Origin: a virus
IMG/VR virus record: IMGVR_UViG_3300037264_003623
Location: 45,084 to 109,083 of that record
Reading direction: 5' to 3' (one strand)
DNA length: 64,000 nucleotides
Positions 45,435-53,552 of the stretch are shown here, one piece after another (the first letter of the stretch is position 1; each line of letters begins with the position of its first letter). Both the position numbers and the translations under genes were made by a program. The notes beneath the pieces are model-generated. The model saw only the letters and a program-made list of their open reading frames with translations, was not told where the DNA came from and ran no database searches.

Positions 45435-46142
45435 ATGGTTCCATCGCGGGGCGAGGACGGCCTGTCCGTCCTGAAGTCTGTCACCAGGGGGATGGTCGAG
45501 AAGTTCAATCCCTTCCACGACGAGCAGGGGCGTTTCACCAGCGCGTCGGGTGGGGAGAAGGAGTCGATGGGGCGCTCCGAGCGTGAGCTGGAGCAGAAGC
45601 ACGTCGACTACATCCACGCCAACGAGAAGGCGGGCAAGACGCCGGGCCCCCGCGGCCACTTCCTCCATTACACGACCAAGGCGGAGATGACCGGAAGGGA
45701 GCCAGAGGGCTGGAAGAAGTTGAACACCAAGATCGGCAACTACGAGGGGATGGCGAACGCCTACATCAAGAGGGGGACGGAGAAGGGGGCGGAGGGTTGG
45801 CAGAGGAAGCTCAATCTGGCGCGTGCCGAGACCATGCGGAAGGCCTCCGATCAGTACAAGAGGCAGAGGGACAAGATCGAGGTCCCGAAGGCCGAGGCCG
45901 CTCCTGCGTCCGCCGTTCCGAAGCCGGAGGAGAAGTCGATGGAAGCTGCCAAGGCCAAGATCCATCCGCTTCTTGCGGCGGACTTCAAGCTGATCGAGGA
46001 GGCGCACGGGTACAGCGCGGAGGAGGAGAGCAAGCTCCCACCCGAGGAGATCAAGCAGGTCAAGGTCGGTGCCGTGAAGGACGCCGTTCGGATCGGGATG
46101 ATCACGGCCGAAGAGGGCAAGGAAATCATCGACGGGCTGTAA
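45435..46142 (+). CDS. Hypothetical virion-associated protein with HxxxxGRF motif
   Basis: A 235-residue protein. FNPFHDEQGRFTSASGG at residues 25-41 is a variant of the HPRxxxGRFA motif found in the 413 and 4036 products. The rest is helical and lysine-rich, with KPEEKSMEAAKAKIHPLL leading to an acidic C-terminal segment. Similar short linkers occur in phage head-associated proteins; function unknown. Confidence 0.7.
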   Translation: MVPSRGEDGLSVLKSVTRGMVEKFNPFHDEQGRFTSASGGEKESMGRSERELEQKHVDYIHANEKAGKTPGPRGHFLHYTTKAEMTGREPEGWKKLNTKIGNYEGMANAYIKRGTEKGAEGWQRKLNLARAETMRKASDQYKRQRDKIEVPKAEAAPASAVPKPEEKSMEAAKAKIHPLLAADFKLIEEAHGYSAEEESKLPPEEIKQVKVGAVKDAVRIGMITAEEGKEIIDGL

Positions 46143-46152
46143 GGAGGGATAG

Positions 46153-47298
46153 ATGTCCACCGAGAAGACTCCGTGGGAAGGACGCCTCGGGATCGAGGTG
46201 ATGGGCAAGATGCACGGATGCTGCGTCGGGACCATCGCCAAGTGGCGGCCCCAGATGATCGGGGTCAAGAAGGAGTGCTCCTACTGCGGCTCCTTCCTGA
46301 AGACGATCCGGGCGGGCGAGGTACTCTCCCCCGTCTTCACGGGCGGCATGCTGGAGCACCACCGGGACGTCGAAGAGCCCCCGATGGTCATCGGCGGGCT
46401 CTACTTCGCCTCGTACAAGTTCCCGACCGAGGAGGCCGTGAAGGCGTGGATGGGCGAGCGGGAGATCCCGGGGGACTTCGTCGGCAAGATCGACGACCAT
46501 GCCTTCTACCACCCCATCGACGACTCCCTCATGGTGAACTCCGTCCGGCTGATCTGGGTCGCCCCCGGCGTCGTGGGAGAGATCGGGGTGTCCGAGAAGC
46601 AGGTCGCCACGGGTGGGGGCCAGGCGTCCATGTCGTCCCCCGGAATGACGACCACATCCATCGCGTCCGGGGGTGATCTCTTCCCGGCCCAGGGCCCGGC
46701 GCAGGCTGCCGCCGAAGTCCCTGGCGTGCCGTCCGTGATCCAGGGGATCACCGACGTGCAGGACGGGCACCAGCACGAGTTCTTCCTGACGCCTACCCCC
46801 GAGGTCGGCGGGTGGAGGGTCAAGTCGTTCACGTCCTACAACAGCGGGCACGCGCACATGGTGGAGTGCTCCATCGGGGCGGGCGGAGAGATCGATACCA
46901 GGACGGCCCCGGACCAGACCCCCGTGGGCGGGCACGCGCACGCGCACCGGATCGCGTGGCCGGTCGGCAAGTCCTTCGGCGAGACGAAGCCCTACGAGAG
47001 GCAGTTCCGGGTCACCTCCGGCGACGTGGTCCTGCTCCGCCGGGCGGCGGGGATGGTGGACAACTTCTGCAAGAACATCCAGAATGGCAGGAGTGTCCTC
47101 GACTCCGCGAGCGACTTCCAGGCCCAGCTCTCCAGCGCGATCGAGAGGGCCAGGGGGCAGGTCACGGGCATGGAGGGGGTGGTCGCCATCAAGACCGCGG
47201 ACATCGAGCGCCTCCAGGGGTGCGCGAAGTTCATCGACGACATGGGCGACGGCCTCGCCATAAACATCGGGATGGAGAAGGGGAAGGAGCAACCATGA
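46153..47298 (+). CDS. Hypothetical protein with HxH motifs
   Basis: A 381-residue protein: an N-terminal CSYCG-containing part, a low-complexity T/S/G linker (170-195), then DGHQHEF, GHAHMV and GHAHAHRI, three close-set HxH motifs in a beta-rich stretch, and a helical C terminus. The 49001 product has the same kind of motifs. They probably bind metal or form beta repeats. ATGA coupling to the next gene. Confidence 0.68.
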   Translation: MSTEKTPWEGRLGIEVMGKMHGCCVGTIAKWRPQMIGVKKECSYCGSFLKTIRAGEVLSPVFTGGMLEHHRDVEEPPMVIGGLYFASYKFPTEEAVKAWMGEREIPGDFVGKIDDHAFYHPIDDSLMVNSVRLIWVAPGVVGEIGVSEKQVATGGGQASMSSPGMTTTSIASGGDLFPAQGPAQAAAEVPGVPSVIQGITDVQDGHQHEFFLTPTPEVGGWRVKSFTSYNSGHAHMVECSIGAGGEIDTRTAPDQTPVGGHAHAHRIAWPVGKSFGETKPYERQFRVTSGDVVLLRRAAGMVDNFCKNIQNGRSVLDSASDFQAQLSSAIERARGQVTGMEGVVAIKTADIERLQGCAKFIDDMGDGLAINIGMEKGKEQP

Positions 47299-48515
47299 AC
47301 GAGGGACGCGACGTATGGAGCGGGGGCAACCTCTCCGAGAAGGGTGTCCAGGTCAACAAGTCGCTCCGCAGGGGCCTCGACATCCACAAGGGCATGGAGC
47401 TCTTCCCGAAGAAGGCGAAGCCCTCCGAGATCGATCAGACCCTCGAAGATCTCCAGGATGCCCAGGATTACATCGAGAAGGAGAGGAGACTCCGCAAGGT
47501 CGGAGGCCCTTTCGTCAATAGCCCCCTCGTCGAGAAGGAAGGTACCTCCGAGGGGGCGAAGCGCGGATGGGAGACCCGTCGAGAGGGTGGGGCCGGAGAT
47601 GAGGAGAAACCGACGGGTTCCTCCAAGGCCGAGCGTATGGGCATCCAGAACCCCGACTCCTCCGGCATGGGATCCCACCCGGACCACGACAAGCATCCCC
47701 TTCACGAGACCCTCGCCAACGCGGGGCTTGAGTATTCCCACTCGGTGGTGGTCAACCACGGGTCGGGGGACGACCGCGTCCATCACGCCTACAAGATCCC
47801 CGGAACCGACCGCCAGGTCGGGGTACACCAGACGGCGAAGGGCGACTGGATGTGGGAGTCGAGCAAGGCCGGTTCGGGCCGCATGAAGACGGGGGGAGAC
47901 GCGGCCTCCCTGGCCTCCCACCTCAAGAGGGCGGAGAAGGGCCTCGATGGCGACGAGTCGGTGCGGATCTCCAAGGACCAGGTCGAGAAGATCCTGAAGG
48001 ACGCAGGGTGGGACAAGCTCCCGCTCCCCGACAAGGCGAAGGAGGCACTGGAGGATCTGGTCAGCAACGGGGCGAAGCCGGTGTCCGAGTACACCGGGAA
48101 GATCATGGTGGAGCATGGGATTCCCGAGGAGCCACCGGCGTTCGTCAGGCCGAAGAAGCTGGAAGTCGGGGACATGGTGATCCCGATCGACTGGAGGTCC
48201 GTCGGGGCGTTCGGGGGAAAGTTCGACATGCCGATGGTGCCCCAGGCCGCCAAGGTGAAGAAGATCTACATGGGCCCCGCGAGGGTCTCGAAGAACGCCT
48301 ATCCGTTCGGAAGGACGCCTGCTGATCTCTCCAAGGTCGAGATGGTCACCGAGGATCGGATGTGGGGACTCGACCTGGAGGAGGGGAAGGTCAAGAAGGA
48401 CGACGACACTTTCCCCTCCCCTGTTTCTACCCGGGACACTACAATGGTACTTCGGATGGAGGCGCTGGCCTCGCCAGAAGGGGAGATCAACCCCGGCGCG
48501 GCATCGCCTCGTTGA
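47295..48515 (+). CDS. Hypothetical virion-associated protein with GTSEGAKRGWETRR motif
   Basis: A 406-residue protein. The sixth copy of the motif is at residues 83-96, far from the first five. Upstream is a helical part; downstream is a histidine-rich domain (SHPDHDKHPLHETL, then VVVNHGSGDDRVHHAYKI, VGVHQTAKGDWMW) and a C-terminal beta-rich part (LEVGDMVIPIDW). No enzyme recognised. Confidence 0.72.
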   Translation: MNEGRDVWSGGNLSEKGVQVNKSLRRGLDIHKGMELFPKKAKPSEIDQTLEDLQDAQDYIEKERRLRKVGGPFVNSPLVEKEGTSEGAKRGWETRREGGAGDEEKPTGSSKAERMGIQNPDSSGMGSHPDHDKHPLHETLANAGLEYSHSVVVNHGSGDDRVHHAYKIPGTDRQVGVHQTAKGDWMWESSKAGSGRMKTGGDAASLASHLKRAEKGLDGDESVRISKDQVEKILKDAGWDKLPLPDKAKEALEDLVSNGAKPVSEYTGKIMVEHGIPEEPPAFVRPKKLEVGDMVIPIDWRSVGAFGGKFDMPMVPQAAKVKKIYMGPARVSKNAYPFGRTPADLSKVEMVTEDRMWGLDLEEGKVKKDDDTFPSPVSTRDTTMVLRMEALASPEGEINPGAASPR

Positions 48516-48516
48516 A

Positions 48517-48531
48517 CGCACACGGTGTGCG
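48517..48531. promoter_or_regulatory. Intergenic palindrome, copy 4 (CGCACA-CGG-TGTGCG)
   Basis: Between the 48515 stop and ATG 48549, followed by GGTTTTT and then the ribosome site GGAGGAG. GTG 48525 in its right arm is in frame with the next gene. Confidence 0.6.
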
Positions 48532-48548
48532 GTTTTTCGGAGGAGCCC

Positions 48549-48968
48549 ATGAACCTTGGAAACTACGCGAGATCGGGGGCTGGCAAGGTGTCCAAGTCCC
48601 AGCGGGCGCGGGAGGGCGACGTCAACAAGCAGTTCGACCCGACCAAGCAGCCCCGCGTGCCGTCGAACATCCCCGGGGCGGGGCCGCAGGGCGTCCCCCC
48701 GGCGGATCGCGACGAGATGGCCGCCTTCGCCAGGACCGGGAACGCGGAGATGATCCCGCAGGTGGTCGCGGCTCAGACGGGCCTCGCCTCCCACGGGCCC
48801 GCGCTGGCCTCCTCGCTCGCCCGGATGGGCGGGCAGGTGCGCCTGTCGCCGGGGCAGTTCCGCGCCTGGGCGAACCCGCAGGACCCGGCCCCGAAGCCCT
48901 CGACGCAGGTCACGAGCGATGCGTCGAAGCCGGGTTCGCTGCCGCCTCCGGCCCCCCCGGTGTACTAG
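48549..48968 (+). CDS. Hypothetical protein, alanine/proline-rich
   Basis: A 139-residue protein; GGAGGAG before ATG 48549 decides the start over GTG 48525. Polar N terminus, Ala/Gly-rich helices, and a proline-rich end (LPPPAPPVY). No domain seen. Confidence 0.68.
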   Translation: MNLGNYARSGAGKVSKSQRAREGDVNKQFDPTKQPRVPSNIPGAGPQGVPPADRDEMAAFARTGNAEMIPQVVAAQTGLASHGPALASSLARMGGQVRLSPGQFRAWANPQDPAPKPSTQVTSDASKPGSLPPPAPPVY

Positions 48969-49000
48969 CTGGGCGGGAACCTGAATGACGGAGTGGAGCG

Positions 49001-49588
49001 ATGGCCCAGAGCCATGTCTACAAGGTGATCCCCGCGTCAAAGGCGGCGGAGGACGAGGCCGCCCTGAACGCTTTCGCGAAGGAAGGCTGGAGTCTCCTCG
49101 GGGGCACCGGCGGGAACCTCTACCTCGTGAAGGCGTTGGCCCCCCATGAGACGGGGGGAAGGGTCGACCCTGATGTCAAGGTCGCCAAGGTTTGTGCGAA
49201 CTGCGGCTCCTTCGAGACCGTGAAGGACACGGACGGGGTGGGTCGATGCCCCGAATGGAATCTCCTGGTGGAGGCATCCGGAGGGTGCGGGAAGTTCAAG
49301 ACGAGGGGCATGACCGAGAAGTCCATCCCGGACGAGGTCAGCGCATGGCACTGGACGCCGAGGACGGAGATTGGCGAGAAGCGGATCGAGGCGATCACGA
49401 CCCAGGGGTCGGGGGTCGCCTCCCCGGAGCACAAGCACCGGGTCATGGTGATCCGCGCCAAGGATGGCTCCGTCGTGAGGGGAAAGACCGACGTTGTGAA
49501 TGGACACGACCACCTCATCAAGTTTATGGGGATGGTCGAGGAGGCGGACGGGCACGGTCACACTTTCCTGCTTCCGCAGGAGTCATGA
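49001..49588 (+). CDS. Hypothetical protein with cysteine site and HxH motifs
   Basis: A 195-residue protein. VCANCGSFE...GRCPEWNLLVEASGGCGKF holds four to five cysteines in order, similar to small iron-sulfur or zinc sites. The second half has EHKHRV, GHDHLI and DGHGHTF, HxH motifs like those of the 46153 product. Probably metal binding. Confidence 0.66.
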   Translation: MAQSHVYKVIPASKAAEDEAALNAFAKEGWSLLGGTGGNLYLVKALAPHETGGRVDPDVKVAKVCANCGSFETVKDTDGVGRCPEWNLLVEASGGCGKFKTRGMTEKSIPDEVSAWHWTPRTEIGEKRIEAITTQGSGVASPEHKHRVMVIRAKDGSVVRGKTDVVNGHDHLIKFMGMVEEADGHGHTFLLPQES

Positions 49589-49602
49589 AGGAGGATTGAG
49601 AG

Positions 49603-49974
49603 ATGGGAACCTTCACCACGAGTGCGACGATGGGGCTCTCGACGAGCGACGGGATCTCCCTGTCCAAGATCGTCAACGGCGACGCCATGAACGCGAAGGC
49701 GCTGCTCGACGACAACTTCGGGGCCCCGGTCAGCGTCGACCTCGCCCCGATCTGTCTCAGCATCGCCGACCCGAAGTGGGCGCTGCTGGTCTGCGACGGC
49801 GACGGGGCGCAGCTCAAGTTCGACGGCGTGGCCGCCTTCACGAACAAGGCGTACAAGGCGATGATGCTCCAGCTCACGCCGAACAGCCCCGGTCCGTCGG
49901 GCGTGCTCGACCTGGAGCTCCAGACGAACGGAACCTCCGCGCAGAGGATCCGGTTCATCTGCACAGGCGACTAA
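49603..49974 (+). CDS. Hypothetical virion-like protein
   Basis: A 123-residue beta-rich protein without cysteine clusters (ICLSIADPKWALLVCDGDGAQ split over two strands). It resembles small decoration or tail proteins in composition only. Confidence 0.62.
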   Translation: MGTFTTSATMGLSTSDGISLSKIVNGDAMNAKALLDDNFGAPVSVDLAPICLSIADPKWALLVCDGDGAQLKFDGVAAFTNKAYKAMMLQLTPNSPGPSGVLDLELQTNGTSAQRIRFICTGD

Positions 49975-49995
49975 CCCCGGCGGTAGTGAGGGATC

Positions 49996-50898
49996 ATGCA
50001 GACCCCCGAGTCTGCCAGGATGCGGCTCTTCGCGGGGGGCCTGCGGCCTGAGAACCAGGCTGTAGGCTCCCCGCTTGGTATTGGCCTTCTGTCCAAGATG
50101 AAGTCGTCCGCTGGAGGGCGTCAGTGGCCCCCGGCAGCCCCCAAGGAGGCCGACTTCACCGTGGTGGACATGATGTGCCAAGCTCTTCTTGGGGGCCAGG
50201 AGACCCTGGTCGAGCCCATCGGGGTGGGAATCCACAGGCCGTACAGGGTCGAGTTCCTCGACGGGATGGACTCCGGCCCGATGACCACGAGGCGGGCCGC
50301 CCTCAAGACGATCTACTGCCAGTACGAGAACAAGCGGTACTGCGCCTCTGTGGACTTGGATGTGACGGGGCCGGAGCGGGAGATCCTCTCCTTCGAGCTG
50401 GACCGCATGTTCGGGTTCGACCTGGTGCCCCCGACCGTGGGGAGAGAGATCGAGAAGGTCGGGTTTGGGAGCGTCCAGGCGTGGGTGGACTGTCCGACGG
50501 CGTGGCAGTGGATCGAGCGGGGCTACGACTACCGCGAGGACAAGACGAACCCCTGGCTCCACCGGCTTGCTGCCTTCGACTTCATCCGGGGTGAGATCGA
50601 TCGACACTCGAACAATTTCATCATGGACGACCAGCGGCGGGTCTACGCCATTGACAATGGGTACTCCATCGTGAAGGGTGACGACCGGACCTGGATGAGG
50701 TCGAGCGCGGGGAAGCACCTGGTGGGCACGCCCATCCATCCCGGAGTCATGGTGCAGATCCAGGCGATCGACGAGGGAAAGGCGTTCGACCTCGTGGACC
50801 GTGGCCGCTTCAAGAGCGGCGAGGCCGACGGGGTGGTCAAGCGGATCAGGGAGATGAAGGGTCTGACGGAATGGCGGAAGCTCGGCGATCTCTGGTAG
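49996..50898 (+). CDS. PI3/4-kinase-like (HipA-like fold) protein
   Basis: A 300-residue protein. Catalytic loop IDRHSNN at 201-207 (D202, H204, N207) and AIDNG with D220, both preceded by AAFDFIRGE, the same spacing as in the 413 product (D280/D298). The FGFDLVPPT segment also matches FDVVPPV of that protein. The two kinases are clearly related but diverged, and this one lacks the HPR motif. Target unknown. Overlaps the HAD gene by 28 bases. Confidence 0.75.
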   Translation: MQTPESARMRLFAGGLRPENQAVGSPLGIGLLSKMKSSAGGRQWPPAAPKEADFTVVDMMCQALLGGQETLVEPIGVGIHRPYRVEFLDGMDSGPMTTRRAALKTIYCQYENKRYCASVDLDVTGPEREILSFELDRMFGFDLVPPTVGREIEKVGFGSVQAWVDCPTAWQWIERGYDYREDKTNPWLHRLAAFDFIRGEIDRHSNNFIMDDQRRVYAIDNGYSIVKGDDRTWMRSSAGKHLVGTPIHPGVMVQIQAIDEGKAFDLVDRGRFKSGEADGVVKRIREMKGLTEWRKLGDLW

Positions 50899-51482
50899 GG
50901 GCCCCGCAGCCGGTGGTGGCCGTCGACGTGGACGGGACCATCCTGTCCGAGAAGGACGGGTCCCTTCTTCCGGGTGCCCGCGAGGCGCTCGAACGCCTGA
51001 GAGCGACCGGGTGGCGGATCGTCATCTGGACGCACCGAGTGAACCTCGACGAGGTCAAGGCCGACCTGAAGAGGCACCGGATTCCCTACGACCACATCAA
51101 TGAGGACCCGGAGACGGACGCGAACGGGTTCTCGCGCAAGGTCTACTTCGACGCCACGGTGGACGACAAGGCGGTCCCGTTCGACGGGGATTGGGCCGCC
51201 GCGATCGGGGCATTGGAGAGGAAGAGGGCTGGGTGGAGGTCGGCGGGGGAGACGAAGGTTCGGATCATGGAGGCCAGGTCGGAATCTCCTCTGGCGGTCT
51301 TCTCACTCCGGGACGGGGTGGCCGTGGAGGAAACGGGTACCACGAGCAAGGCCGTCTTGGGTATGATAGAGGGCGGCATCGAGAACGAGGAAGGTCAGGT
51401 TGTTCGCCCCGGCGACGGGGAGATGTTCCTGAAGGCGCTCTCGGCCATGCGAGGCACGTACCTCTGGGCCGAGGCACGTTGA
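50871..51482 (+). CDS. HAD-superfamily hydrolase
   Basis: A 203-residue protein. VVAVDVDGTIL is HAD motif I, VIWTHR motif II, and YFDATVDDKAVPFDGDW the acidic motif IV region. HAD enzymes remove phosphate from small molecules, nucleotides, nucleic-acid ends or proteins. The overlap with a kinase-like gene suggests a kinase-phosphatase pair. The last 80 residues are an extra, unassigned part. Confidence 0.78.
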   Translation: MAEARRSLVGAPQPVVAVDVDGTILSEKDGSLLPGAREALERLRATGWRIVIWTHRVNLDEVKADLKRHRIPYDHINEDPETDANGFSRKVYFDATVDDKAVPFDGDWAAAIGALERKRAGWRSAGETKVRIMEARSESPLAVFSLRDGVAVEETGTTSKAVLGMIEGGIENEEGQVVRPGDGEMFLKALSAMRGTYLWAEAR

Positions 51483-51496
51483 AGAGGAGGTCAAAA

Positions 51497-51742
51497 ATGC
51501 CTGTTGGCGGCGGCGATCCGAAGGTCATCGGGGACGGGAATGTCGTGAAGATCCGTCCCGAGTTCACCCGGGGCAACTGCGACGTGTGGGACCTGCGCGA
51601 CGTGGTCGTGGCCCTGCTCGAAGAGCGCGAGGATCTCCGGACGGCCCTCGCGGGAGCGGCGACCTACGCCGACTTCCAGATCGCCGTCGCGGCGCTGCCC
51701 CGCTGGGTGCAGATCATCGACTCCCTCAACAACAACCCGTAG
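51497..51742 (+). CDS. Hypothetical small protein
   Basis: An 81-residue protein with AGAGGAGG before ATG 51497. Helical C terminus with LRDVVVALLEEREDLRTAL. No domain seen. Confidence 0.65.
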   Translation: MPVGGGDPKVIGDGNVVKIRPEFTRGNCDVWDLRDVVVALLEEREDLRTALAGAATYADFQIAVAALPRWVQIIDSLNNNP

Positions 51743-51898
51743 CGGGGGCGCGGGGGGGAGGTCGAGATGGAGCCGAAGCAGCCTGTTGTTCTGCCGGTGG
51801 TCCAGCTTGGCCTTCCTCCCTATCCCGCGATCCGCGCCGTGCTCCAAGTGCGACGGGTGGTCGCGGCGACTCTGCATCGGCAATCTGGCGAGGGGAGC

Positions 51899-52234
51899 AT
51901 GTCCTCACTCGGGACAGTCCGGCAGGGGGATGTCGGTACCGTCTTCGAGATCACGATCATCGACGAGGATGGTGCGGTGGACATCAGCAACTCGGCCATC
52001 CGGGAGATACTTTTCGGCCGACCCGTGGCGGGGTGGTTCTCCCGCCATGCTGAGTTCACCACCGACGGTCAGGACGGAAAGATCAGGTACAAGTCCCAGC
52101 CTGGCGATCTCGACGTTCCGGGGGATTGGCGGCTTCAGGGGAAGGTCGCCCTCCCCACTTTCGTTGACGAGTTCCACACCGAGATGGCGAGGTTCACGGT
52201 GGAACCCATCGTCGAGGAGATGAATCATGCCTAA
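51899..52234 (+). CDS. BppU-N-like baseplate/fibre domain protein
   Basis: A 111-residue protein: VRQGDVGTVFEITIIDEDG, AIREILFGRP, FTTDGQDGKIRYKSQPGDLD, GDWRLQGKV. This is the pattern of the phage baseplate upper protein N-terminal domain. ATG 51899 has GGGGAG upstream; an in-frame ATG at 51767, also with a good ribosome site, would add 44 residues of uncertain value. Confidence 0.72.
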   Translation: MSSLGTVRQGDVGTVFEITIIDEDGAVDISNSAIREILFGRPVAGWFSRHAEFTTDGQDGKIRYKSQPGDLDVPGDWRLQGKVALPTFVDEFHTEMARFTVEPIVEEMNHA

Positions 52235-52637
52235 GTGGGGACCGAACCTCGACGAGGACTTCATCGTGGACGCGGGGAGCCCCCTCACCGCCGACTTCGC
52301 GGACAACTCCAGGGTCGGTCGCCTTGCGGGGGGTTCCGGCGTCGGCCAGATGTTCCTCTACGTGGACTACACGAAGGGGGACGAGACGGAGATGGATGTG
52401 GATGTCCGGTTCTCATCGGCTGAGGACGCCCCGCCGGGCGAGACGTTCTTCACGGAGGTCATCTCCAGCGACGTGGGTGCGCTTGGCGTCTTCCGCTACA
52501 GGCTCATCGCCACGGAGAACTATCGCATCCCGATCCAGTTCGGACGAAGCGAAGACTACGCTCAAGTATCGGTCAGGGGAACCGGGGGCGCGGGTCCGTT
52601 CACAGGAACAGCGAACCTCTTTTTCGGGATCGGATAG
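52227..52637 (+). CDS. Hypothetical virion protein
   Basis: A 136-residue beta-rich protein (MFLYVDYTKGDETEMDVDV; FRYRLIATENYRIPIQF). It lies between the BppU-like and fibre-like genes, so a small tail or fibre component is likely. Confidence 0.65.
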   Translation: MPKWGPNLDEDFIVDAGSPLTADFADNSRVGRLAGGSGVGQMFLYVDYTKGDETEMDVDVRFSSAEDAPPGETFFTEVISSDVGALGVFRYRLIATENYRIPIQFGRSEDYAQVSVRGTGGAGPFTGTANLFFGIG

Positions 52638-53552
52638 ATGGGCAGAAAAAGCCTTGACGCGAACCGAGGCGACTTCGCCCCGAGGCCCTTCGGGGCCAGG
52701 ATCGCTGTGGGTAGTGGGATTCCAGCCGCCCACGCCCCCGTGCATGAGTCCGGGGGAATCGATCCCCTTGACCTCGGGAGCATCGTGGGCGAGATCACTG
52801 ACGCCCAGCATGGGGATCGAGCAGGGGGAACTCTGCATGACCTCGTCACGCCCGATCCGGCTGGTGTGGCGGGTTTCATGGACCCCGCCGACAAGGCGAA
52901 GCTGGATGGCTTTCCTTCGAGCGTGCCTCCGACCACGCGCCAGATCATCGCGGGAGCGGGGCTCACGGGCGGAGGGGACCTGAGTGCCGACCGTACCTTG
53001 AATGCGGCGGCGAACGCGGATGGCTCTATCGTCGTGAACGCCGACGATATTCAGGTCGGGGTGCTCGCCACGGATGCTCAGCATGGTGTCAGGGGTGGGG
53101 GAACACAGCACGCGGTTGCGACGGTGCTCCTGGCCGGGTTCATATCGGCGGCAGACAAGGGGAAGCTGGACAGCATCCTGGGAACCGGGAAGACCTTCGA
53201 CTACCAGTTCGGCAGGAACACCATCATCCCCGGCGGGGGATCCCTCCAGCTTTTCGGTCCGGGTCCGACGCAGACGGCCCTCCGGCTCCTCCGGGCGGGC
53301 ATCCTCACCGCCGCCTCGATCCAGGTGGGGGTGGTGGATGCCACGCGGACCTACAATCTTGATGTCCGAGTCAACGGCATCTTGGTCCAGACCGTCCCGC
53401 TCGCCATCAGCACACTTGGGAACCAGGTCGTGTTCGCTGTCCCGACCATCGTTGCCGCGGGGGATCTTGTAACGGTGTTCATGGTCAGGACCGGGGGGGT
53501 AGGGGCCTCGACCTTCTCTGACATGCAGGCGGTCGTCGAGGTGATTAGCTGA
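52638..53552 (+). CDS. Tail-fibre-like protein
   Basis: A 304-residue protein. It has IIAGAGLTGGGDLSADRTL, a standard tail-fibre motif, and two copies of DAQHGxRxGGTxH...AGFxxxADKxKLD. The C-terminal 110 residues form a beta-rich domain that could bind a receptor. Starts one base after the previous stop. Confidence 0.8.
   Translation: MGRKSLDANRGDFAPRPFGARIAVGSGIPAAHAPVHESGGIDPLDLGSIVGEITDAQHGDRAGGTLHDLVTPDPAGVAGFMDPADKAKLDGFPSSVPPTTRQIIAGAGLTGGGDLSADRTLNAAANADGSIVVNADDIQVGVLATDAQHGVRGGGTQHAVATVLLAGFISAADKGKLDSILGTGKTFDYQFGRNTIIPGGGSLQLFGPGPTQTALRLLRAGILTAASIQVGVVDATRTYNLDVRVNGILVQTVPLAISTLGNQVVFAVPTIVAAGDLVTVFMVRTGGVGASTFSDMQAVVEVIS

Noticed and set aside
46992-49040. Very long minus-strand open frames here and at 61726-63978, 386-1540, 40883-42247 and elsewhere
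   Set aside because: They lie opposite well-supported plus-strand genes. GC-rich DNA with GC in third positions leaves long open frames on the other strand. No ribosome sites or domains are seen.
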